Source of the DNA: Chryseobacterium sp. SSA4.19
Lineage (GTDB): Bacteria > Bacteroidota > Bacteroidia > Flavobacteriales > Weeksellaceae
Length of the DNA stretch: 64,000 bases
Direction: 5' to 3'
Assembly (NCBI RefSeq): GCF_022601875.1
Contig: NZ_JAKVIP010000009.1
Coordinates: 62,001 to 126,000, forward strand
Part shown: in pieces, positions 36,001-43,813 of the stretch
Layout: the number at the start of each line of letters is the position of its first letter
How positions within the stretch are numbered: the stretch's first letter is position 1
Position numbers and translations under genes: made by a program
The notes under the pieces: generated by a model
Databases searched by the model: none
What the model saw: the letters and a program-made list of their open reading frames with translations, nothing else
What the model was told of the DNA's origin: nothing

Positions 36001-36690
36001 ATGTTTAAGACAAAAGATGCATGGATGAACTTCTTTTATTCATTCGGTGCTGCCATTGTAATTCTTGGAGCTTGGCTAAAAATTACTCACATTACTTTAG
36101 GGCCAATCAACGGTAATATCGCACTTACGGTAGGGCTTATTACAGAAGCAATCATCTTCATCATTTTCGCTTTCGACCCGCCAAAATCAGAAGAGTCTTA
36201 TGCTTGGGAAAACGTATATCCTGAATTATTGGATAAACACGCCAATCCAAATCCACTACATTCAAATACATCTAAAAATGTTTCGGCTCAGTTTGCTGAA
36301 TTGGAAAATTCACTTTCATCCAAATTAGACAAAATGCTTGCGGATGCTAAACTTGATGTTCAGTTATTTGACAGATTAAGAACCGGAATCGATAAATTCT
36401 CAAACTCAGTAGATCAGATTAATCAGACCGTTGATGTGTCAGCTTCTACTCATAAATATAACGAACAATTAAATAAAGCTGCCCAGCATATGGAAAGCAT
36501 GAATGCCTTATATGCAATGCAGTTGGAAAACGGACAAAGACAGTCTGAATTTGCTAAGAAGTATGTACAGGATATGCAGAAATCTGCTGAACATTCAGAA
36601 AAGTTCAACCAAGAATTACAAGGATTAACATCAAACTTAAATAATTTAAACAGAGTTTATGGCGGTATGTTAACTGCTATGAAGTCTTAA
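36001..36690 (+). CDS. gldL: Gliding motility protein GldL, T9SS motor subunit
   Basis: Inner-membrane subunit of the GldLM proton-driven motor that powers T9SS export and gliding. 229 residues: two membrane helices (about residues 10-28 and 36-56) and a long cytoplasmic coiled-coil tail. Glu49 in the second helix (VGLITEAIIF) is at the position reported as essential in Flavobacterium johnsoniae GldL. Sits 60 bases before gldM. Confidence 0.95.
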   Translation: MFKTKDAWMNFFYSFGAAIVILGAWLKITHITLGPINGNIALTVGLITEAIIFIIFAFDPPKSEESYAWENVYPELLDKHANPNPLHSNTSKNVSAQFAELENSLSSKLDKMLADAKLDVQLFDRLRTGIDKFSNSVDQINQTVDVSASTHKYNEQLNKAAQHMESMNALYAMQLENGQRQSEFAKKYVQDMQKSAEHSEKFNQELQGLTSNLNNLNRVYGGMLTAMKS

Positions 36691-36750
36691 TTCCTAACCA
36701 TTTCTATATTTAACAACTTAATTAAAAATTAAACAAACAAAGAAAAGAGA

Positions 36751-38340
36751 ATGGCACAAGGAAAACAGACCCCTCGTCAGAAGATGATCAACCTGATGTA
36801 TTTGGTGTTCATCGCGATGATGGCCCTAAATATTGATGCAGAAATCATCAGATCATATTATGATTCTACTAAAGCTCTTAATGAGACAAGAAGGTTAACG
36901 GAGAGAAAGAATGAAAGGATTTTTGAAAAAACCCTTGAAGCAAAAGCTCAGCAGGTACCTGACACATATGCTCAGCCTTGGGCACAATATCAGGTTTTAA
37001 GAGACAAGATTAACGTATTGGTTGGATCTGCTCAGACCATTAAAGACCAGCTAAAAAAGAAATCAGAATTTCACGAGAAAGATGCAGCAGGAAAGGATAT
37101 TGATGTAAGCGAGAACTTTGCTGCATTAAATAACAATGAAGCAACCACGGAATATTTCTTCAAAGAAGGCGATGAAAATACCCCTTCAAAAGGAGCTTTG
37201 GATTTAAAAGCTAAAATTGATGATGTAAGAAATTATATTAATACAACTTTTGGGAACAATCCTCAGTTAAAAGATTTAGTGGAAAGAGCCAACAAGTCTT
37301 TAATTGCGGAATATCCTAAAGGAAAATCTCCTAACGAGAAAACATGGTTCCAGAATAAATTCTATCACCAGCCACTCATTGCTGCGATTTCTAACCTAGA
37401 GATCATTCAGAATGATGCGAGAAATGTGCAGTCTGATGCATTGGCATTAATGTTACAGGAAAAAGTGGATGCCAGCATTAAATTTACAAGCTATGAAGCT
37501 ATTGTTTCTGCGCCTGTAGATGTAGTTTCCGGTAAGCCTGCAGAAGCTGTGATTATGTTAGGGAATTATTCTAACAGCAACAAGATTTCAATGTCCGGCG
37601 TAAGCAGACAGGAAAATGGAAAAGGATATGCTTCATTGAATACAAATGGAATTGGAGAGCGTACTTTAAGCGGAAATATTACTTTAACAGATGCTACAGG
37701 TAAGGCTCAAAACTTCCCTTTCACGCATACCTATAATGTAATTGCGGGTCCTCAGGAAGTGAAGCTTCAGAAAGGATTATTGCTTTCTGCTGATAAAATG
37801 AATGTAATGTATAGAGGACTTAATAACCCTGTTTCAGGTTCTATCTTAGGTGCTGATAATGCTAAACTTTCATTATCTGCTCCGGGAGCGACTGTGAAGA
37901 GTACAGGTCCTGGTAAGTGGGATGTTAAACCGGGTGCAGGAAATGTTCTTAAAATTACATTATCAGGAACAGATCCTTATGGAAAGTCTATTTCTCAGGT
38001 ATTTGAATACAGGATTAAAAATGTACCTCCACCACAAGGTCAGATCAGAGGTAAAAATATTTTACCGATGCCTGCAACTTCTGTAGAGAATCAATCACTT
38101 TCTGCGGTAATTCCTGACTTCGACTTCCCGGTATCTTTCAATGTCACTTCATTCATGGTGAGAGTACCTGGTAGAGCAGCATTACAGATTCAGGGTAATT
38201 CCTTGCAAGGTGCAGCTGGAATGTTGAGAAACTTAAGACCTGGAGACGGAGTATATATCTTTGATATCAAAGCAACCGCTACTGGTTTAGGAGATCAGAA
38301 AATTGGAAATATCTCACCTGTATTAATTAATATCCAATAA
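36751..38340 (+). CDS. gldM: Gliding motility protein GldM, T9SS motor subunit
   Basis: 529-residue partner of GldL: one N-terminal membrane helix (about residues 13-33, NLMYLVFIAMMALNI) and a large periplasmic part of four domains that reaches the GldK/GldN ring. Arg9 and Tyr17 in the short N-terminus are at positions known to matter for coupling with GldL Glu49. The periplasmic domains show repeated beta segments (PFTHTYNVIAGPQEVKL, YGKSISQVFEYRIKN). Followed after 16 bases by gldN. Confidence 0.95.
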   Translation: MAQGKQTPRQKMINLMYLVFIAMMALNIDAEIIRSYYDSTKALNETRRLTERKNERIFEKTLEAKAQQVPDTYAQPWAQYQVLRDKINVLVGSAQTIKDQLKKKSEFHEKDAAGKDIDVSENFAALNNNEATTEYFFKEGDENTPSKGALDLKAKIDDVRNYINTTFGNNPQLKDLVERANKSLIAEYPKGKSPNEKTWFQNKFYHQPLIAAISNLEIIQNDARNVQSDALALMLQEKVDASIKFTSYEAIVSAPVDVVSGKPAEAVIMLGNYSNSNKISMSGVSRQENGKGYASLNTNGIGERTLSGNITLTDATGKAQNFPFTHTYNVIAGPQEVKLQKGLLLSADKMNVMYRGLNNPVSGSILGADNAKLSLSAPGATVKSTGPGKWDVKPGAGNVLKITLSGTDPYGKSISQVFEYRIKNVPPPQGQIRGKNILPMPATSVENQSLSAVIPDFDFPVSFNVTSFMVRVPGRAALQIQGNSLQGAAGMLRNLRPGDGVYIFDIKATATGLGDQKIGNISPVLINIQ

Positions 38341-38356
38341 AACTAATTAGAGCATT

Positions 38357-39295
38357 ATGAAAAAATATATTAGCAGTTTTTTAGTATTGGTTTCGGGGTT
38401 TGCATTTTCCCAGACTATACTGAATGCTTCTTCTCCGGAAGAGTTCAGAAAAATGAGAGCTGAGAACAAAATGAAAGTAGGAGATACGATTATTGACAAA
38501 AAAGTAAAGCCTTTGGAATACGGATTTGTTGATGAGAAAGATATCCTTAAAAGTATGTTTGTCTGGGAAGTGATTGATATGAATGACAAAATCAATCAGC
38601 CTTTCTATTATAACAATCCTGACGGATTATTAGCTACAGAAACAAAATCTTTATACAAGCTTTTACTTGACGGAGCAATGAACGGTGACATCAAGGAAGT
38701 TTACGATGATGAAAACTTTGTTACAAAACTTACGCCTCAGCAGATCAAAGACAGATTAGTAAGTGTGCGTGTTGATGATGAAGCTGTAAATATCTTGAAC
38801 AGTGGACGTCAGTTGACTGAGCAGGAGAAAAAAGAACTTACTGACATTTATGAAACAACTACGGATAAGGTAAGAGTTTTGAAAGTTTTCGGTATGTGGT
38901 TCATTGATAAAAGAGATGGGCAATTAAAATACAGACCATTAGGTATTGCAGCAATGGGGCCGGATCCGCAAATGATCGGTAGAGTAGGTCCTGATGGACA
39001 GCCGATTGAAGGAGCCAATGATTTAATTGACCTTTTCTGGGTATATTATCCTAATGCGAGAGATATTTTGGCAAACAATTATGTTTATAACAGAAAAAAT
39101 ACCTCAGCAGATTTATCTTTTGATGATTTAATCAATGCAAGAAGATTTTCTTCTGTAATCTTTAAATCTTCTACAGGAATGGGTGATGGTGTAATTAAAG
39201 ACTATATCCCGAGAGACTCTGAAGAACAGATGGAAGAAAGCGACAGAATCAAGGCGCAGATCCTTCAAATGGAAAACGATATGTGGAATTACTAA
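38357..39295 (+). CDS. gldN: Gliding motility protein GldN, T9SS ring subunit
   Basis: 312-residue periplasmic protein with signal peptide MKKYISSFLVLVSGFAFSQ that joins GldK in the outer ring (PorN). Family features seen: KPLEYGFVDEKDILKSMFVW, NGDIKEVYDDENF, and the central GMWFIDKRDGQLKYRPLGIA. A tail of acidic and basic residues closes the chain (EEQMEESDRIKAQ). Last gene of the operon; a strong terminator follows 22 bases after the stop. Confidence 0.95.
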   Translation: MKKYISSFLVLVSGFAFSQTILNASSPEEFRKMRAENKMKVGDTIIDKKVKPLEYGFVDEKDILKSMFVWEVIDMNDKINQPFYYNNPDGLLATETKSLYKLLLDGAMNGDIKEVYDDENFVTKLTPQQIKDRLVSVRVDDEAVNILNSGRQLTEQEKKELTDIYETTTDKVRVLKVFGMWFIDKRDGQLKYRPLGIAAMGPDPQMIGRVGPDGQPIEGANDLIDLFWVYYPNARDILANNYVYNRKNTSADLSFDDLINARRFSSVIFKSSTGMGDGVIKDYIPRDSEEQMEESDRIKAQILQMENDMWNY

Positions 39296-39315
39296 ATTTC
39301 ACTTGATAATTATAG

Positions 39316-39349
39316 AAAACCTGAGTACTTTTACTCAGGTTTTTTTATT
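39316..39349 (+). terminator. Terminator of the gldKLMN operon
   Basis: AACCTGAGTA (39318-39327) pairs with TACTCAGGTT (39332-39341), followed by seven T, one base before the next start codon. Confidence 0.88.
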
Positions 39350-40384
39350 ATGGAATATGTAGATTATATTATCGTAGGAGACGGATATGCATCGCTTTTT
39401 TTTGCACATCAGCTGATCATGAATAACAAATCATTTGTTGTTTTTTCAGAAAAGAAGAAAAGTGCATCCCAGGTTTCGGCAGGAATTATCAATCCTGTCG
39501 TGCTTAAAAAATTCACGACCTTCTGGAAAGCTCAGGAACAGATTGATTTTTTAAAAAAGTCACTGAAAGAAATTGAAGGGTATACAGGTGAAAATTATCT
39601 CATTGATGCTCCGGTACACAGGATTTTTCATGATGAAAATGAACAAAGGCTTTGGCTTAAAAAATCAGAGAATGAAGAACTCGGTCATTTTTTAGATAAA
39701 AATTTCAGTTCATTAAATGTTGTGAAAAACGAGTTTCATTCAGGAAAGGTAAATCAATCAGCGAGACTCGATGTTAGTGGATTTTTCAGGGGTTTATTTG
39801 ATTTTTTAGAGATCAGACAGCATATCGTTAAAGAAAAGTTTGATTTTTATGAAATCAACACGGAAAATTCTGTTTATAAAAAATTTAAATTTAAAAATAT
39901 CGTATTTTGCGAGGGTATCGGGGTAAAAGAAAATCCCTTCTTTTCAGATATTCCACTACAGCCTAATAAAGGACATCATATAAAAGTCTCTCTTTCCAAA
40001 ATACTTTCTGAAGATATTACTATTAAGAAAAAACATTTTTTATTTCCTGTATCAAATGGATTATATTTTTATGGCGGAACATATGACCGGGAACAGCTTC
40101 ATCATCAGATTGATGATTCGGCGGTAGAACAGCTTACAAAAGGCTTATCCGAGTTCTATCCGTATGACTTTGACATTGCTGAAGTGAATTTCGGATTCAG
40201 GCCAACCGTAAAAGACAGGAGGCCTATTATCGGAAGACACGCTGTACATAAGAATTTTTATGTCTTCAATGGTCTGGGAGCAAGAGGAATTCTGAACGGA
40301 TGCTATTTTTCCAAAAGCCTGTATGATTGTATCGAAGAAAATATCCCGTTGCATAAAGAAGTCTCCATTGAAAGATTTTCGTGA
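39350..40384 (+). CDS. FAD-dependent oxidoreductase (DAO family)
   Basis: 344 residues. The N-terminal dinucleotide fold is DYIIVGDGYASLFFAHQL, with a GDGYAS variant of GxGxxG, and the C-terminal FAD motif is NFYVFNGLGARGIL. The DAO-type middle has FRPTVKDRRPIIGRHAV. Such enzymes oxidise amino acids or amines, or act in tRNA or cofactor modification (as in MnmC or ThiO); which is unclear. The start codon comes right after the gldKLMN terminator, so its own promoter must lie upstream of that stem, or it relies on read-through. Confidence 0.85.
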   Translation: MEYVDYIIVGDGYASLFFAHQLIMNNKSFVVFSEKKKSASQVSAGIINPVVLKKFTTFWKAQEQIDFLKKSLKEIEGYTGENYLIDAPVHRIFHDENEQRLWLKKSENEELGHFLDKNFSSLNVVKNEFHSGKVNQSARLDVSGFFRGLFDFLEIRQHIVKEKFDFYEINTENSVYKKFKFKNIVFCEGIGVKENPFFSDIPLQPNKGHHIKVSLSKILSEDITIKKKHFLFPVSNGLYFYGGTYDREQLHHQIDDSAVEQLTKGLSEFYPYDFDIAEVNFGFRPTVKDRRPIIGRHAVHKNFYVFNGLGARGILNGCYFSKSLYDCIEENIPLHKEVSIERFS

Positions 40385-40482
40385 AATTTTATTTTCTGAA
40401 AGTTTAAAAAGGCAAATAGGATTACGATCATATTGAAGGTTATGAAAATTTCTTATATTGAAAGGTATAGAATAATAAACTC

Positions 40483-40743
40483 ATGAACGAAAATGTACTG
40501 GGCATTATAGCAGGAGTTCTTACTTCGGTTTCAATGATCCCGCAGCTTGTAAAGGTGATTAAAAATAAAAATGCAGAGGATCTTTCATGGATGATGATTA
40601 TGGTCCTTATTTCGGGGCTTTCTCTGTGGGTATGGTACGGATTTATAAAAGAAGAGCTTCCGATTATCCTTTCAAATGCTTTTGCTGTTATGGTTAATAT
40701 TACCTTGTTGACGTGCTGTATAATTTTTAGAAAGAAATCATAA
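40483..40743 (+). CDS. SemiSWEET-type sugar transporter
   Basis: 86 residues forming one three-helix PQ-loop bundle. The PQ motif is in GVLTSVSMIPQLVKVIKNKN, followed by the SWMMIMVL helix and the GLSLWVWYGF segment. SemiSWEETs work as dimers and let sugars cross the membrane down their gradient. Monocistronic; a hairpin follows. Confidence 0.88.
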   Translation: MNENVLGIIAGVLTSVSMIPQLVKVIKNKNAEDLSWMMIMVLISGLSLWVWYGFIKEELPIILSNAFAVMVNITLLTCCIIFRKKS

Positions 40744-40754
40744 CATAAAAACGA

Positions 40755-40780
40755 ACACTTCTGTAAGTTACAGAAGTGCT
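40755..40780. terminator. Hairpin between converging genes
   Basis: CACTTCTGTAA (40756-40766) pairs with TTACAGAAGTG (40768-40778). There is no strong T run, so its strength as a terminator is unsure. Confidence 0.5.
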
Positions 40781-40815
40781 CTCATTTATAGTGATGTGTT
40801 TATTAAATGAACCGG

Positions 40816-41259
40816 TTATCTTAAAACAAATTTTGCCAGAGGTGCCATTTTTGCTTTGTTAAGAGTCAGTATATTTCCGTTTACAGAATAATTATCTGCA
40901 GCAAGGAGAGCCTGAACAAAAGAGCGTTCGGTTTCAAGATCATCACAGGCAATCATGGTAGACATTCCCTGATTAAATTTAATGCGCATGACATTTGATT
41001 TAAGTTCATAGGTTCCGCCTACACCATTGAAGCCTCCATGTCCTTCGTATCTCATATCCGAAGTGTTGAGTTTGAAATACGGATTGGCTTCAGGATTTTT
41101 AAGAGTAATAGGCTGCCCGTTGAGTTCGGTTAGCTTCCATGTTTTTCCAGTAATATCAACAACATTCTGCGTTGAATCAGAAACAGCCGGTTTACTGATG
41201 CATGAAATAATAAATGCCATAGTGACAATTGAATAGCAGAAGATGATAGTTTTTTTCAT
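40816..41259 (-). CDS. META-domain lipoprotein
   Basis: 147 residues with lipobox FIISC after a signal peptide. The META/HslJ-type domain is clear: ITGKTWKLTELNGQPITL, the GGFNGVGGTYEL loop and MSTMIACDDLETERSFVQAL, then NGNILTLNKA. HslJ relatives are associated with stress or novobiocin tolerance, but no reaction is known. The next gene on the strand (upstream) is another small lipoprotein 23 bases away, so they probably share a transcript. Confidence 0.85.
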   Translation of the reverse strand: MKKTIIFCYSIVTMAFIISCISKPAVSDSTQNVVDITGKTWKLTELNGQPITLKNPEANPYFKLNTSDMRYEGHGGFNGVGGTYELKSNVMRIKFNQGMSTMIACDDLETERSFVQALLAADNYSVNGNILTLNKAKMAPLAKFVLR

Positions 41260-41282
41260 AAAGTATCAGATATATTATGAGA

Positions 41283-41681
41283 TTAATAAGAAGCCATTTT
41301 CGTGCCTACAGACGATTTATTCTTTTTATGATGGAACAGAACCATATTATAACCTTTTCTTAGGAATGTAATATCCCCATTGATATCAGAATATTGATAG
41401 TCTGCATCTCCGGCAGTATATTCGGGAAGTTCATCATTCTTTTTAAGAGCATAAGACTTACCGTTCAGATGAATGGTTATCGTATTTTGAGTTTCATTGA
41501 CCGCTACTTCCAGTTGATCTCCGAATTCATCGGTGTAGATGTCTTTTACAATCTTATCAGGATCAGTATCTTCAACTGCTGTTACATTTTGTAAATCGAT
41601 TTCTTCTTCCTTTACCGGATGTTTACATGAGTTTGCCATTAAAAGGATAAGAGTAATGAAAATAGGGAATAACTTTTTCAT
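41283..41681 (-). CDS. Small lipoprotein, possibly MliC-like
   Basis: 132 residues; lipobox MANSC followed by KHPVKEEE. The mature part has the strand order of the MliC lysozyme-inhibitor fold: YTDEFGDQLEVAVNE, TITIHLNGKSYALKKN, ADYQYSDINGDITFLRKGYN, MVLFHHKK. MliC proteins block C-type lysozymes in the cell envelope. The resemblance is by pattern only. First gene of a probable two-gene unit with the META-domain gene. Confidence 0.6.
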   Translation of the reverse strand: MKKLFPIFITLILLMANSCKHPVKEEEIDLQNVTAVEDTDPDKIVKDIYTDEFGDQLEVAVNETQNTITIHLNGKSYALKKNDELPEYTAGDADYQYSDINGDITFLRKGYNMVLFHHKKNKSSVGTKMASY

Positions 41682-42133
41682 AGCATAATTTGGAATTGCA
41701 TTTAATATTAGGTGATATGGTTGTATAAATTTACATTTATTATTTGAATAATATGTTAATTTTACATAAATTAATTAAAAATTATTAATCATAATCGGAA
41801 AATTAAAATACATATTAGATATATGCTCGAAAAATATGTCACTAAGTGATAAACTCATAAAATTTATATTCATTAATCAGGTTATAGAGATTGAAATGCA
41901 AAAGAAATTAATATTATGAATACTTAACACTTTTATATTCGATTCCAATGTTTCCTGTGGTATCAAATTTAATACCAAACTTTAAAATAAATGAATTTTT
42001 ACTTTGTAAATTATTGGTTTTTATAAATTTAGACATTTTTTGATACGGATGTTATCCTGTTATTATACAATCTTCAGTTTATTTAAATAAATGTTAAATA
42101 TTGTTAATGTCTTATACAAAATTTGTTATGAAG
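41682..42133. other. AT-rich intergenic region with one imperfect palindrome
   Basis: No reading frame over 12 codons on the plus strand looks real. The only structured site is a 20-base imperfect palindrome at 41958-41977 (TGGTATCAAA/TTTAATACCA, 9 of 10 positions matched), about 200 bases before the next gene. It could be an operator; nothing else is visible. Confidence 0.4.
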
Positions 42134-42165
42134 TTGAAACGTAATCCAACTTAGAACTACATTTG
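42134..42165 (+). promoter_or_regulatory. Promoter of the gene before the RND operon
   Basis: TTG (42134-42136), 21 bases, then TACATTTG (42158-42165). The next ATG is only 9 bases after the -7 box, so the transcript would be leaderless or nearly so. Confidence 0.5.
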
Positions 42166-42174
42166 CCATGATAA

Positions 42175-42567
42175 ATGAGAAACTATATAACATATTTTTT
42201 GACGGGCCTTTTTCTGCTGTTTGTAGTAGAAAGCAGAATCGATGTCAGAACATTGAAAAATGATTATCTAAACCATACTTCTCAGAACCTTCCTAAAAAA
42301 GCAAACCGTTTAAACCAGACGAGCGAAAAAGTTTCAATCCGCCAGCCTATTGATGATGCGGGAAATACAAGTTCATTGGAACTTATGGAAGATGATTTCC
42401 ATTTATCTGATACCGCGCAAAATATACTTCTTTTTGCCAGTGTCTTTACCCTTATCTATATTTTCGGGTTAAAAAGCTTTAAAAAATCCAGATCGGCCAT
42501 AGATGGCTTGTTATTACATTTTTCTACTGTAAAGAAATTCATTCTGATCCGCTCTATCAGAATATAA
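42175..42567 (+). CDS. Small membrane protein of unknown function
   Basis: 130 residues. One hydrophobic segment at the N-terminus (MRNYITYFLTGLFLLFVV) may be a signal anchor; a second helix lies at about residues 83-102 (NILLFASVFTLIYIFGL). Between them is a polar region of about 60 residues probably in the periplasm. Family not recognised. It is 141 bases before the RND adaptor gene and could be part of its regulation, but no evidence ties them. Confidence 0.6.
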   Translation: MRNYITYFLTGLFLLFVVESRIDVRTLKNDYLNHTSQNLPKKANRLNQTSEKVSIRQPIDDAGNTSSLELMEDDFHLSDTAQNILLFASVFTLIYIFGLKSFKKSRSAIDGLLLHFSTVKKFILIRSIRI

Positions 42568-42707
42568 ATTCAATCTTTCCGATATGTTTCTACCGATTCG
42601 TTTGGTAGAAATAATCCTGTGCTGTATGCCCGGTAATCATCATCACAGTCATCCCTATTTTACCACTTCCTACTAAAACATTAACGATTTATATAAACTC
42701 TGTAATT

Positions 42708-43790
42708 ATGATGAAAAGAGTTGTCGCAGGCATTGCCTTAAGCAGTCTTTTATTGTTCAGCTGTAACAAGAAAAAAGAAGAAAAAGAAGAAGCTTCAGTT
42801 TATCCCGTAACTTCACCGCTGGTGATGGATACGGTGATTGACAAAGAGTATGTTGCCCAGATTCAATCTGTAAAAAACATTGAAGTCAGGGCGCAGGAAA
42901 AAGGTTTTCTTGAGAAAATCTTTGTAGACGAAGGCCAGTTCGTGCATCAGGGACAAACCCTGTTTAGGATTATGCCCAAGCTGTACCAGGCAGAATTGTT
43001 AAAGGCACAGGCCGAGGTAGCGCAGGCTACGATTGAGCTTAAAAATGCAAGCACATTGGCCAATAACAATATTGTTTCTAAAAACGAAAGGTCTATGGCA
43101 AAGGCTAAACTTGACGCAGCCAGCGCAGAAGCCAAACTTGCGCAGATCCATTTGTCTTTTACAGACATTAAGGCTCCGTTTTCGGGAATTATCAACAGAA
43201 TCCCATTGAAGCTGGGAAGTTTAATTGATGAAGGTGATTTACTCACATCACTTTCAGACAATACCAACATGTACAGCTATTTCAATGTTTCAGAGCCGGA
43301 ATACCTGAGCTATCAGATGCATGCAGCAGATCGCGGAAGCAATGAGGTAAGCCTGGTGATGGCAAATGGGGAAATGCTTCCGGAAAAAGGCCAGATTCAG
43401 ACTATTGAAGGAGAATTTGACAATGAGACCGGGAATATTGCCTTCAGGGCGAAATTTCCCAATCCCAATAAACTGTTAAGAAACGGGGAAACAGGAAAAG
43501 TAAGAATGACATTGCCGATTAAAAATGCATTAATTATTCCTCAGAAGGCAACTTATGAAATTCAGGATCAGAAATATGTTTTCGTAGTAGGTAAAGACGG
43601 GATAGCAAGATCTAAAAACATTAAAGTATCATATGAACTTCCGGATGTGTATGTCGTAAGTTCCGGACTGGCAACAGGAGATAAAATCTTACTGGAAGGT
43701 GTTCAGAAAGTAAAAGACGATCAAAAAGTCCAGACAAAGTTCCAGGATCCGAAAAAAGTAATCCAGTCATTGAAATTAAAAGCAGAGTAG
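42708..43790 (+). CDS. RND efflux periplasmic adaptor lipoprotein
   Basis: 360-residue membrane-fusion protein: signal peptide with lipobox LLFSC, a lipoyl-type half (NIEVRAQEKGFLEKIFVDEG and later IKAPFSGIINRIPLKLGSLI), a helical hairpin between them (about residues 100-145), then beta-barrel and membrane-proximal domains. It links the inner-membrane pump to the outer-membrane channel. The second ATG, three bases on, is equally possible. First gene of a three-gene operon with 23 bases to the pump gene; no TetR- or MarR-type regulator is present nearby. Confidence 0.93.
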   Translation: MMKRVVAGIALSSLLLFSCNKKKEEKEEASVYPVTSPLVMDTVIDKEYVAQIQSVKNIEVRAQEKGFLEKIFVDEGQFVHQGQTLFRIMPKLYQAELLKAQAEVAQATIELKNASTLANNNIVSKNERSMAKAKLDAASAEAKLAQIHLSFTDIKAPFSGIINRIPLKLGSLIDEGDLLTSLSDNTNMYSYFNVSEPEYLSYQMHAADRGSNEVSLVMANGEMLPEKGQIQTIEGEFDNETGNIAFRAKFPNPNKLLRNGETGKVRMTLPIKNALIIPQKATYEIQDQKYVFVVGKDGIARSKNIKVSYELPDVYVVSSGLATGDKILLEGVQKVKDDQKVQTKFQDPKKVIQSLKLKAE

Positions 43791-43813
43791 GACTCTATAA
43801 ATGAATCAGAAGT

